Source: Anniella stebbinsi (lineage: Eukaryota > Chordata > Lepidosauria > Squamata > Anniellidae). Taken from it: a stretch of DNA of 64,000 nt. The notes under the pieces are model-generated. The model made no database searches and was not told the origin of the DNA. It saw nothing but the letters and a program-made list of their open reading frames with translations. This document shows positions 1 to 9,337 of the stretch, one piece after another. Position 1 is the first letter of the stretch. Each line of letters begins with the position of its first letter. The translations under genes were made by a program, and so were the position numbers. Where the stretch lies: NCBI GenBank assembly GCA_029215795.1, contig JARDYH010000004.1, forward strand, positions 110,690,001 through 110,754,000, given 5' to 3'.

Positions 1-107
1 TCCTCTTTCTTCTCCAGAAAAAAGAGGAAGTATTGTGGGACAAGAGCGGGGGTGGAGAATCGATGGTAGGGAACCGCAATTCCCCCACCACCATCTGATG
101 ACACTCT
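1..107 (-). repeat. Foldback element ending GAGTGTCATC (fragment)
   Basis: The fragment ends ATCTGATGACACTC and matches the better copies at 16081-16440 and 21614-21978 in inverse orientation, including the aggaagtattgtgggaca block. It is cut by the window edge. Confidence 0.55.
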
Positions 108-339
108 AGATCTAGCCCCAGTTTATCCATGTGCTCAAGAATGCTGTATGATCAAGGGTCCGCAGGAGTACATTTCAGATCTTTGCCAAACACTCAGCAG
201 TCAGAGAGATGCAACTGGACAGGCACAGGGATGGTGGGAGCAGGGCCAGAAATATTGAGGTGGGGCCAAGTGATATGCTAATGAGTGACTATGGGTTTAA
301 TAAATTGTGTAATTATTCATTTCTGAGATTTTATGATAA

Positions 340-660
340 TAGGCTGACCATATGAAGGAGGCCAGGGCTCATGTAACGTTAACAGTTGCAGAGAAAAGGG
401 AATTTCGGCCAGTGTCATTTGTATGCAGTTAGTTCCTGGTGAAATTCCCTCTTCATCACAACAGTTAAAGTTGCAGGGGCCCTGTCTTCTTTTGTATATG
501 GTCACTCTAGTATAGTAGTGCCTTCAACTTTAACTGTTGTGATGAAGAGGGAATTTCACCAGGAACTAATTGCATACAAATTACACTGGCTGAAATTCCC
601 TTTTCTCTGCAACTGTTAAAGTGACATGAGCCCTGGCCTCCTTTTCATGTGGTCAGCCTA
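340..660. mobile_element. MITE-1 copy 1 (hAT-type palindromic MITE)
   Basis: Begins TAGGCTGACCATATGAA and ends GGTCAGCCTA. Both halves are mutual inverted repeats centred near 515. Ends are of the 'GACCATATGAAAAGGAGG' type. No target duplication is recognisable at the flanks. Confidence 0.85.
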
Positions 661-862
661 TGGTTCTGTTTTTTAAAGCTTTTGTAAAAATAGTGTATTG
701 GAGTGCTACTTGTTTGCTGCCTTGATTGCTGAATGGATAATAGAAAAATTCGAGAGAAAAACAAACAAACACACAAATAAAACACTTCTTTTCAACTACA
801 GCAGTCCTAAAGTTCAATTAAATGGACACAAACAGGACTAACGTATTGTCTTTTGAGATTCT

Positions 863-863
<1 letters not shown>

Positions 864-895
<32 letters not shown>
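864..895. repeat. (TC)n microsatellite
   Basis: About 16 TC dinucleotides in a row. Confidence 0.9.
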
Positions 896-896
<1 letters not shown>

Positions 897-1229
897 ATTC
901 AAAGTATAAGACTTCAAAGCAGATGACTTATGTGAAATCCTCAAATGACAGAGAAGTTAAAGAGAATGAAGATGTGGCACTTTACAGCAGTAACGTAAGT
1001 CCAAAATAAGGGGGAAACAGGCACCATGGAGGAATTTCCTCCCAGTAGAACTAGCAGTTTTGAAGGAACCATTCTTGTAAGGGTTAAACTCCTTTTCCTT
1101 GCCTGCTGTGATCCTGATCATTATTAGCCCCCCCCCCCCTCCAGTGGCTGTGCCTGTGGTTTAGATTTTATAAAATTTACATGTTAAGGGCAAAGATGCA
1201 TTTAACATCCCATTTAGTTTAGTTCAAAG

Positions 1230-1585
1230 GAGCCAGAACATTTTATTGCACACTTGCTACTGCCCACTTATGGATGTTCGCAAGTCCTTTAGATGATGAT
1301 GTCTGCCTCCCGTGCGCCTCTCACTCCTTCTGCTCATTTTTCCATCGCAAAATAGACCCCCTTTAATCTGTCTTTTTTAAAATAACAACAACAGTGGAAT
1401 GTGCCACAATCTCCTGCTGTGTGCAGGAAAAGAGTCGCGACAAAAACGGCCCCTTAATGGGCAACATGGTCTTTGTTTTCTTCTTCTTTCCTCTCTGGGA
1501 AGAAAGAGGAAGGAATGAAGGACAAAAGGAACAGCAGAAAAGCGATGGTAAGGAAATGCGATTTCCCCCCATGCGATGACACTCT
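1230..1585 (-). mobile_element. Foldback element ending GAGTGTCATC, inverse copy
   Basis: The reverse complement matches 16081-16440: the cgatttcccc start, the tcctgctgtgtgcaggaaa block, the cagaaggagtg block and the gcgataaaac end are all shared. The internal pair gaggaaagaag / cttctttcctc gives it a foldback character. Superfamily undetermined. Confidence 0.65.
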
Positions 1586-1993
1586 TTGTCTATGAAGGAT
1601 TTTCTGTTTGCAAGCAAATATCAAATGAAATGACTTTTAAACCAGATAGTAACAAGAAGAAATATTTCTTCCTGTGTCCTTAATTCCAGTGTCCCTGATG
1701 CAACAAGTTTAAGGAAGAGCCTTGGTTTGATTTTAAAGCTTTTATAGCACAGAATTGAGGATTTTCACAAGAGACAGAGCTTTTTCTAATATTCTTCATG
1801 GTGGGCTGGAAACTGCATGTGCATTAGGCCCAAATGTGCTAGTTAATAAAGGGCACACCTATGAACAAGATCCTGAAATGTCAGTAAAGTGTTCTGATAA
1901 TCCTAGAAATATATGGGATTGGATCCATGCTTATGGTAAATCCACTGAAATCAATTAATTTGTCCCATTGCATGGTGTAGAGAGAGTAGATTC

Positions 1994-2230
1994 TAGGGTG
2001 ACCATATTTTGGAAACCAAAAAGGAGGACAACATGGTCGGCCACCAAGTGGGGTCCCCACAAACATGTCCACCCCCAGGGGGCATGTCCAGCACCAAGGG
2101 GTGTGCCCACCTGAACATAGCCTTGGTCACATGTCTGATTTTACAATACACAATTAAGACAAATCTGTTCTACATAGCATCTCAATGTTAAAATCACTGA
2201 AATAACAAATGAGACATCCAATGTATCTGA
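1994..2230. mobile_element. One-ended hAT-like element (TAGGGTGACCATATTTTGG terminus)
   Basis: The left end TAGGGTGACCATATTTTGG, then aaccaaaa, resembles the terminus of the element at 48667. No right inverted terminus is recognisable, so the copy is probably truncated; the right limit is approximate. Confidence 0.45.
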
Positions 2231-2246
2231 TATTAACTTAGGGTGG

Positions 2247-2708
2247 GTGTTATGGGTGGCAGACACTACTTCACCCATTCACACTTCTCACTTATATACA
2301 TTAGCTACTCAAGGCTTTTGCATTGGCAGCACTTTTCACATCCAGACTTTGAACTCCTGTTTACTTCTTGCACAAACACGCGACTCTAACCACCTCCGCC
2401 GCCAGCCGCCTCTGCTGGCACTAGCAGATGCTCTTAAAAGGCTTGGTGTGGCATGCCAGCCTCTCAGGGCTCAGCTACAGACATCTCTGAGTTGTGTCTT
2501 CAGTCTAACTCTGTCTCTAAGAGGTATGCCAGCCAGCCAAAGCTGCAAAACTATCTATTTTTCTCTGACACGCACTTCAAATGTTCTTCGTTGCATGCCA
2601 GCAGTGCAGACAGATTCTAGCTCTCAAGTGAACAAAGTGAAGTGGAAGGAAGGGATAGTGACATGCCAGATTCCAACATCTGCAGCAACAGGGCATCTGC
2701 AAAGATGA
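2247..2708 (+). other. Open frame of 153 codons, no recognised product
   Basis: An uninterrupted plus-strand frame without any domain I recognise. ATGCCAG recurs at 2453, 2526, 2595 and 2663, spaced 73, 69 and 68 nt, suggesting a decayed tandem repeat. It lies in a CD45 intron on the opposite strand and has no visible promoter or splice context, so a repeat-derived chance frame is most likely. Confidence 0.25.
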
Positions 2709-3014
2709 GAGCTTTTCTCTCGACTGGCACCTCATTGTTGGTCGTGAGAGTTTTTCTCTAAGGATGACCCTTCATCAACCATGATGTGGAACTCTGAGAA
2801 AAAGGACTCTGGCCTGTTCTGTTTTGCCCTGTGGGCTGCTTTGACTGAACTCTCCTTTCCCACATTTTGATCTGTGGATGCCTCGCCTCTGCTGAGCTCC
2901 AGGTGCCTGACTTCCCACCAAATCTGCAACAGGAAAGGTACCGTGCTTGCCCAGCACTTCTTAGCTAAAAACTTGAGATCCCCTCAATGCCAAGGGCTGA
3001 AATTGTTCAAGGTA

Positions 3015-4010
3015 CAATACCCCAAAGTGGAGGTTTGACAACCTGAGTTTGAAGGTTTTTTTTTTAAAATAAATTTTAAACCTCAATTTTTTTAAAAAAA
3101 AAAAATCCTAAAAACTCAATGGATGAACATCTCTCCGTCAAACTTGGCATGACTAAAACTCTACTTAAGATCTATCATGGTTCCAAGTTTCATCTCTTTA
3201 TCTTTAAAAATTATGGTTTTTAAAAATAATAATTTTAAAACCTCAAATTTTAAACAAATCCGAAACATCAATGGATGAACACATCAGTTTCAAACTTGGC
3301 ATGACTAAAGCCATACTTAAGAGCTTTCAAAGTGCCAATTTCCATATCTTTATCTTTAAAAATGACAGTTAAAAATAATAATTTAAAAACTTCATATTCT
3401 AAAAGAATTCTAAAAATCAACGGTTGAATGGATGTACTCCAAATTTGGCAAGGCTAAAGCCCTACCTAAGGTAGGGTGACCAGATTTTGGAACCCAAAAT
3501 CCCGGTCCCCCCACCACCACCCAAAACAACCCCCCCACCAAGCCACCCCCCCAACCCAAAACAACCCCCCCAAGCCACCCCCCCACCCAAAACAACCCCC
3601 CCACCAAGCCACTCACCCCCAAAAAACATCAGCCTGGACGCGCTACTAAGGGACAGGCCGCGAAGCCTGTTTCTCAGTAGATTCGAGCACCGGAGGGAAG
3701 CGGACGCCCCTGCAGGTAAGGAGCGTGAGGCACGAGGGAGGGCACTTACCTGCTGGGGCGGCCGCTTCCCGGGCTCCTCCGCCGCCACCGCCACTGGGTC
3801 TACCGCTGCTCCTCGCTTGCTGCCACCACCGCGTGACCCCCCGCCACCCCAGTTTGCCCCCACCGCTCCCCTGTTGGGCCGGTTCACCCCAGGTTTCCCG
3901 GTTAGGACCGGGAAACCCTGAGCCATCTGGTCACCCTAACCTAAGGGCTATCATGGTTCCAAGTTTCAACTTTTTATGTTTAAAAATGGTGGAGCTGTAA
4001 TCATTTTTGT
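3015..4010. repeat. About 150-bp tandem repeat, three units, split by a transposon
   Basis: Units share tcaatggatgaacatc, acttggcatgactaaa and tatctttaaaaat, starting near 3113, 3268 and 3415. The third unit stops at cctacctaagg and resumes at 3939 (acctaagggctatcatggtt) after the element at 3472-3938. Confidence 0.7.
3472..3938. mobile_element. GC-rich non-autonomous hAT element with TAGGGTGACCAGAT ends
   Basis: Starts TAGGGTGACCAGATTTTGG and ends ATCTGGTCACCCTA. It is flanked by an exact 8-bp duplication ACCTAAGG at 3464-3471 and 3939-3946, the hallmark of hAT insertion. The interior has a C-rich repeat (ccccccaccaagccac) and a CpG-rich core ending ctgcaggtaagg, similar to the core at 38483-38555. 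The long Pro-rich open frames here are by-products of base composition. Confidence 0.9.
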
Positions 4011-4229
4011 TAATTCCCATTGACTATAAAGCAGAGCTGCCCTTTGGGTGGAAATTTGGGAAAATTTCATAGTCCCCCCCCTTCCCGGATTTGTTACCAA
4101 ATATCCTGACATGGGGTTATCCCATGAAGCTGATTGGAAGGAGATTCAGGACAGATAAATTCAGGACAGATAAAAGGAAGGACTTCTTCACAAAGTGCCT
4201 AGTTAAACTATGGGATTTGCTACCACAAG

Positions 4230-4816
4230 ATGGAGAGATTCGCCAACTTAACAGTCTTCCAGAATTTAAGAAAGCTATAAAGACTGATCTCTTCCGGCAG
4301 GCCTACCCAGTTGATTTTTAGGAGTTTTATTGGTATTTTAACAACGTGGTAGTTTTTATACGTTTTAATCAGGTTTATGTAGGCTGACCAGATAAAATCC
4401 AGGTCAGGGCTCCTGTAACTTTAACAGTTGTAGAGAAAAGGGAATTTCAGCCAGTGTCATTTGTATGCAATTAGTTCCTGGTGAAATTCCCTCTTCATCA
4501 CAACAGTTAAAGTTGCAGGGGCCCTGCCTTCTTTTGTATATGGTCACTCTAGTATAGTGCCTGCACCTTTAACTGTTGTGATGAAGAGGGAATTTCACCA
4601 GGAACTAATTGCATACAAATGACTCTGGCTGAAATTCCCTTTTCTCTACAACTGTTAAAGGTATATGAGCCCTGTCCTCCTTTTCATATGGTCAGCCTAC
4701 CTAACACTTATGGAGATTGCAGAGCACACCGCCGAGTGAAGGGTTAGGGAGAGGGAGAAGCGGGTAATAAATAAATAAATAAATATATTATTATTATTGT
4801 TGTTGTTGTTGTTATT
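4230..4816 (+). mobile_element. L2-clade LINE 3' end, itself interrupted by MITE-1
   Basis: 4230-4320 encodes QLNSLPEFKKAIKTDLFRQA, the C-terminal end of the L2 polyprotein also seen at 15533-15883. After the MITE-1 at 4380-4699 the segment ends in gcgggtaataaataaataaa and a TTA/TTG simple tail, as L2 3' ends do. Confidence 0.7.
4380..4699. mobile_element. MITE-1 copy 2, chimeric ends
   Basis: The left end is of the 'GACCAGATAAAATCCAGG' type while the right end is of the 'CCTCCTTTTCATATGGTC' type. There is no flanking duplication (ggtttatg against cctaacac). All other readable copies have matching ends, so this one looks recombinant. Confidence 0.85.
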
Positions 4817-5198
4817 ATTAGTGAAGGTCACCAATTTGGATAGCTTTAAAGGGGGATTGGACAAATTCATGGAGAACATGGCTGCTAATCCTGATGGCTA
4901 CATGCTACCTCCGGGATCAGGGGCAGCATGCCTATGTACACCATTTACTGGGGAGCATAGTTGGGAGGGTGCTCTTGCACTCATGTCCTGCTTATGGGTT
5001 TGACATCGACAGACGGTTGGACACTATGTGAACAGAATATGGGACTAGATGGACCCTTAGTCTGATCCAGCATAGCTCTTCTTATGTCCTAAATGGATGT
5101 GCTCTATGCACCCAACCATAGGTATTCATACGTTAACATGATTACTCTTCATTTTACAGAGTTTCCTTGAAAATAAAAATACAATAACATGACGCTCA

Positions 5199-5348
5199 GA
5201 GCCTATCTACACACGCAGGATAAAACACTTTGAAAACATTTTGAAAACTTTATATGCAGTGTGTCCTGGGCCCCAACAGTTCTCAAAACTGTTATAAACC
5301 ATTTTAAACCGTTTTGAACCGTTTTAAAGCAGTAGTGTAGATAGGCTC
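5199..5348. mobile_element. 150-bp palindromic element GAGCCTATCTACAC...
   Basis: Ends GAGCCTATCTACAC and GTGTAGATAGGCTC are inverted repeats, and the interior consists of degenerate aaaacggttt / aaaccgtttt arms. Related copies are at 28954-29845 and 43614-43732. Probably a MITE; target duplication unclear. Confidence 0.75.
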
Positions 5349-5424
5349 TCTGTTTGCTAAAAATAAAAAATAATAAAAAATCACAGTGCTTAGCAGGGCC
5401 TGGCACCAATTGTCATTATTGTTA

Positions 5425-5540
5425 GACTCCTACTGAGGCCCATGCCTCAGCAAAGGCCCAGTGCTGACCTCTGGAGGCCCAAGGCCCTGCTGCTACTCTT
5501 CCTCCTCCTTGCTGGGCATGTTCACCTGTCCTCTGAGTGA
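5425..5540 (-). repeat. Fragment of a repeat shared with 34375 and 47455
   Basis: cagcaaaggcccagtgctga and the cttcctcctccttgctggg block match the family at 34375-34560 (same orientation) and 47455-47790 (inverse). Confidence 0.45.
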
Positions 5541-5917
5541 ATGAGGAGTGAAGAAGAGGAAAAGCAGACTCTGCTTGACTCCCTGCTAGGCTACCTTGTA
5601 GATTGGGCTCATAGGAAGAGGGCCAACAAGTGGATAGTGGTGAAGAAGAGGGGGGGCCATGCAGGGAACATCTTGCCTAAAGACTTCCAAAACCTGGAGC
5701 CAAAATGGTACCCAGATTATAATTTGTTACTGAAACTCTTACATGCACAACAACTGCATAAATAAAAGCTTATCAGTGTAACACACACAATCCTACTAGT
5801 ATTCCTGTAGACATGCAAGTACACACATACTCTTCTTCATTAATGGAAGTTCAGTTTCTGGGATGACGACAGTACAATAAGGAGGAAATTATAAGAAAAC
5901 CACGTTGTTATACTCAC

Positions 5918-6070
5918 TTCCGTAATCTGTTTTAAACTTGACGGTCCTGTCCACTTCACTCGTATTAAAAAATAGTTTTGATACGCAAGTGTATTTCGTA
6001 TTGGGTGATAAAGAAGACAATGTTTTGTATTTTGAACGTTCTCGAGGGCAGCTTTCAGTGGGCTTCTCAC
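5918..6070 (-). CDS. PTPRC: PTPRC (CD45) exon 11, second half of the same fibronectin type III domain
   Basis: A 153-nt phase 1-1 exon on the minus strand, acceptor GCAATTTCTTATAG and donor GGAA|GTGAGT. It encodes about 50 residues including SLSPNTKYTCVSKLFFNTSE and VKFKTDYG. The L-x-P-x-T-x-Y motif is the E/F-strand signature of fibronectin type III folds (human CD45 has LEPEHEYKC), and KFKTDYGS corresponds to IIKTDFGS. One sequon (NTS) is present. It is the last CD45 exon in the window in transcript order. The next fibronectin exons, transmembrane segment and phosphatase domains should lie beyond the left edge, since nothing comparable was found in 1-5917. Confidence 0.9.
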
Positions 6071-6382
6071 CTATAAGAAATTGCAAGGTGTTATGTATGC
6101 AAGAGGATGCTGGTATCCTCTACAGACTGAGATTAAAAAGAAAACAAACAACCAAAAAAACAAACAAAAAGGGAATTAAATATAGTATGTACAGACAATG
6201 GGCAGCTAGAGTTCATCAATTTCTATATTAGCAAAGCCTTTTAAAATATGTTTGTCTCTGACCTCAGTACATTTATCTCACTACATTCTTGCACATGAGC
6301 AAAAAAAATAGTTGCCAGATACAAATTAGTAAATTCTCCATCACATTAAGACAGAAATGCAAACAGTTTCTAAAACTCCTAC

Positions 6383-6496
6383 CATCACGATGACAGCAAT
6401 AGGAATATCTTAAATCACATCCAAATTCTCTAGGAATGTCCCAGGATAGAGTCACACTGGTTGCAGTTTTGTCTCTTATGATTACATTCCTTCCAA
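6383..6496 (-). CDS. PTPRC: PTPRC (CD45) exon 10, first half of a fibronectin type III domain
   Basis: A 114-nt phase 1-1 exon on the minus strand, acceptor TTTTTTGTTTTTCAG and donor GATG|GTAGGA. It encodes VGRNVIIRDKTATSVTLSW followed by DIPREFGCDLRYSYCCHRD. The T-x-V-T-L-S-W strand pattern is the A/B-strand signature of fibronectin type III repeats and matches KADTTICLKW in human CD45 (recalled). The CDLRYSYCC part corresponds to CDTQNITYRFQC. A MITE-1 copy ends only 51 nt upstream of this acceptor in the transcript, leaving a short interval that still contains the pyrimidine tract and a branch-point-like CCTAAAC. This domain forms part of the rigid membrane-proximal ectodomain. Confidence 0.9.
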
Positions 6497-6547
6497 CTGA
6501 AAAACAAAAAAGACTCAAAATGGCATTCAGTTTAGGATTAATTTTTC

Positions 6548-6867
6548 TAGGCTGACCAGTTAAAATCCAGGTCAGGGCTCATGTAACTTTAACAGTTGTA
6601 GAGAAAAGGGAATTTCAGCCAGAGTCATTTGTATGCAATTAGTTCCTGGAGAAATTCCCTCTTCATGACAACTGTTAAAGGTGCATGCACTATACTAGAG
6701 CGACCATATACAAAAGAAGGCAGGGCCCCTGCAGCTTTAACTGTTGTGATGAAGAGGGAATTTCACCAGGAACTAATTGCATACAAATGACACTGGCTGA
6801 AATTCCCTTTTCTCTACAACTGTTAAAGTTACATGAGCCCTGACCTGGATTTTATCTGGTCACCCTA
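6548..6867. mobile_element. MITE-1 copy 3 with 8-bp target duplication
   Basis: Starts TAGGCTGACCAG and ends CTGGTCACCCTA, flanked by AATTTTTC at 6540-6547 and 6868-6875. In the CD45 transcript it lies 51 nt upstream of the exon at 6383-6496. Confidence 0.95.
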
Positions 6868-7036
6868 AATTTTTCACATTTTGAAAGAATGCAGGATAAT
6901 ATTCTATATTCATTTCTATGGTTTATAACGGGGGTACACTATGTTACAACAGATAATATCCAACATAGTTTACAGTGTTCATCCACTCATTTTGTATGCT
7001 CACTTTAGCATAATTAACAGACTTAATGGAGAGAGA

Positions 7037-7385
7037 AATAAGAGTTTTATTAATTTATTTATTTCATTTCTATATCGCCCCATACCTGAAACGCTCTGGG
7101 ATGCTCACAACAATTGGTAAAAAAAGAAAGAAAGAAAAGGATTATACAACATTATGATAAAAAAAAAAATCTAAAAAAAAAAAACATACAAAATTTAAAA
7201 ACAATTTAAACAGCTAAAAACACTATCAGTAAACTATTTGATAAGACCTGTTCCAGCAACACACATATATCATTAAATGCCTGGGAGAAGAGGGTGCTTT
7301 TAATCCGGCGCCGAAAAGATGAGTGTCAGAGCCAGGCAGGCCTCAGTTGGGAGCTCATTCCATAGTCGAGTATTGCTTAGCTTTG
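7037..7385 (-). mobile_element. L2-clade LINE 3' end, minus strand
   Basis: Reads inward from a tttatttatttcat tail through tatcgccccatacctgaaac and ccggcgccgaaaagatgag, matching the L2 3' UTR and C-terminal coding end at 19915-20400. Confidence 0.7.
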
Positions 7386-7829
7386 AAAGGCTGGTATCGT
7401 GAAAATTTTAGTGAATTCGCAGTCATCTAAATTTACACCAAGGACACTGATACAGACCCAGTTCAGCCACAGTTATGCCTTTTTAGTCCCAACGGATTTC
7501 AAAGGAAGCAAATGAAACACTTCTGTATATTTCCCTCTGCAATCAATGGGACTTAACAGTGCTTAGCCTTTGTGCATTAATGACCTGGTACGGCTAGCTT
7601 TGCCACCAAGCTAGCATAGCTTCCTTGCTCCACCCCCCACCCACTCACCCACAAGGTCACAATGCTTGCAGAAGGGGATGCTGTGCTAAGTGCTGGGATT
7701 CTGAGTGGAGAGCTGTGACAAGCTGTTGGTTGTTGTGGCAGCTGCAAGCTGGATATAATGGTATTTGCTTCCAGCTATCTGAATTCCTGGAGGAAGAGGC
7801 TATCATTGGCTACTAGTCCTGATGGCTGT

Positions 7830-7912
7830 AGCCCTGTCCTCCTTTTCATATGGTTAGCCTACCTAACACTTATGGAGATTGCAGAGCACACCGCCGAGTG
7901 AAGGGTTAGGGA
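7830..7912 (+). repeat. 83-bp duplicate of 4668-4748 carrying a MITE-1 end
   Basis: From gccctgtcctccttttcata through the MITE-1 terminus to cgccgagtgaagggttagg the sequence is nearly identical to 4668-4748, including about 50 bp that are not MITE. To its left is a scrap of the 4088-type retroposon. Confidence 0.85.
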
Positions 7913-7979
7913 GGGATTAGTCTGTGAGCGCAATCAATGGCTAAGCAGATCATGGAAACTGAGATCTGCTGGCTGGAAT

Positions 7980-8247
7980 AGTGGGGCAGCAGTGGTTTTG
8001 ACTGCTTTAGCCAAGCAACTCTGTAGACAAACAAAATAACCCACTGTGATTGCCACATAACACAATAAATCATGATGGGTTAAATACCCACTCCGCAGAC
8101 CATGGGTTTTCAGAGTGGGCTGTTTTGGCCAAATAAGCCACCTTGGGGTAAAACAAACCCTCATGACAGATAACACGATAACCCACATTAGGTTAAATAA
8201 GCCATCGTGGCTTATTTAACCCATCATGGGTTAACGTGACATCTGAT
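7980..8247. mobile_element. Foldback repeat with ggcttatttaaccc blocks
   Basis: Contains inverted blocks such as ggttaaataagcc / ggcttatttaacc and shares gcagaccatgg, ttttggccaaataagcc and gggttaacgtgacat with 37165-37447. DNA-transposon-like; superfamily not determined. Confidence 0.55.
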
Positions 8248-8535
8248 TTTAAGTGACCAGGATTGTGACAATATTACCTGCCCATTTTATTGTACTAAAT
8301 GACATAGAGAAGTCTCTATACTATGCAAATAATGGTTGTTAAAAACTTGAAAGAACTATATATTAATTTACACCTCCAAAATTGTAATGGCTCTCCACTC
8401 CCTCTCCCCCTCTCTGACACAACATTGTAATATGTCCCAATAGTACAGCATTGGAGTTAAGACTGCTGGTGAATTTGGGCTGAATAAACAATAATCCAGA
8501 TTTTGCTTAAATAAGTCATAAGAAGCTGTGCTTAC

Positions 8536-8781
8536 CAGGGGGGACATGAATTGATTGCTTAATGGTATCCTTGCATCCACGAAAATGTGCTTGTATATTG
8601 TATTCTTTACATTCTTCAAGTTGGGTAAGAATATTTTCACTTCGGGTCCATTTACAGTTCATGCGATTGCAGGTAATGTTCAGCAGATCTGTTGCTCCCA
8701 TAATATTAATGTTAATATTAATATTAGCTTTGACGTAGGGGTCAACATATTGAAAATTAGTCACTGAAATACGAATCTTGC
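8536..8781 (-). CDS. PTPRC: PTPRC (CD45) exon 9, cysteine-rich ectodomain
   Basis: A 246-nt phase 1-1 exon on the minus strand, acceptor TTTCATCTCTTAG and donor CCTG|GTAAGC. It encodes 82 residues of the membrane-distal Cys-rich domain of CD45. Cysteines fall in NITCNRMNCKW, QLEECKEY and FRGCKD, a spacing like VEC-TC-EC-SC of the human domain, and the exon ends in HVPP where human CD45 has DVPPG. One N-glycosylation sequon (NIT) is visible. The N-terminal third contains a short Asn-Ile tandem (ANINININI) encoded by an AATATT-type microsatellite, apparently specific to this lineage. It joins the next exon through a split Val codon. Identification is strong because pattern, length and both flanking exons agree. 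Confidence 0.9.
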
Positions 8782-8947
8782 CTAAGAGATGAAAGAAGAA
8801 ATAAATGTTGAAACACTTATTGCCCTGAAACCTTTTAAAATAAATAAATAAACGAGTAAATAAATAACTCTGAATACGTGTGACATGTTTGAAGCAAGTA
8901 GTACAGGGTGCATTACAAATGAGCCTACCACTGTTCCGCTGTTGACA

Positions 8948-9134
8948 TAGGATGCTTCCAGACGAGGCTTTTATTGTGCAATTGCCCTGCCTTATTCAGA
9001 CAATGTTGTATTTAACTTGCAACTTCCCCATGTTTTCCCAGTGCTTCTACTGCCGTTATGGAGGGAAAGACAGAACAATTGCACAGTGCCTTTTGATTGG
9101 GAGTGCTAGGAGCTAGCTGTTTGGAAGCATTCGT
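8948..9134. repeat. Foldback repeat gatgcttccagacg...
   Basis: The ends gatgcttccagacg and gtttggaagcat are inverted. The interior (attgtgcaattgccctgcct, aaagacagaacaattgcac) matches 62473-62690. Confidence 0.5.
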
Positions 9135-9242
9135 AGATATTTAGAGTGGGTTCCCCCACTTCGTTCAACGTTGCTAATATTCTAGTTATTTCACTAGGCT
9201 TGCCCAGCTCGTAACCCACCAAGTCAAACAGAGGTCCCGTTC

Positions 9243-9337
9243 AGAAGACACCTTAAACCACGGCTTTAACCACAGGGAATGAGATTTTTTGCCATATTCA
9301 CCATGGTTACAGCTGTGGTTTAAGGTGTCTTCTGAAG
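9243..9337. repeat. Inverted repeat (agaagacaccttaaaccac)
   Basis: The left arm agaagacaccttaaaccac is mirrored by gtggtttaaggtgtcttct around 9290. Flanking duplication not recognised. Confidence 0.6.

Larger units (their letters stand above)
4088..5090 (+). repeat. Dispersed squamate retroposon split by an L2 insertion
   Basis: The 5' part (4088-4229, cctgacatggggttatccc through ctaccacaagatg) continues at 4817 with gtgaaggtcaccaatttgg and ends in ggtctgatccagcat-type sequence near 5090. Copies of the same family lie at 7775-7828, 46886-47235 and 57066-57372. The interruption is L2 sequence holding MITE-1 copy 2. The family name was not determined. Confidence 0.7.
1..5917 (-). other. PTPRC: PTPRC intron downstream of exon 11 (partial)
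   Basis: The sequence after exon 11 in transcript order has no recognisable fibronectin, transmembrane or phosphatase exon. It holds MITE-1 copies at 340 and 4380, foldback elements at 1-107, 1230-1585, 1994-2230, 3472-3938 and 5199-5348, a tandem repeat at 3015-4010 and an interrupted retroposon at 4088-5090. The parts 108-339, 661-1229, 1586-1993 and 2700-3014 show nothing assignable apart from a TC repeat. Confidence 0.6.

Noticed and set aside
317..505. Repeated 60-80-codon frames beginning MTIYKRRQGPCNF (also at 28559 and 50895)
   Set aside because: They recur exactly where MITE-1 copies lie and start inside its central palindrome; they are by-products of the repeat and not genes.
3462..3926. 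Overlapping 144- and 154-codon Pro- or Gly-rich frames on both strands
   Set aside because: They lie inside the GC-rich hAT element at 3472-3938, whose C-rich tandem repeat keeps several frames open.
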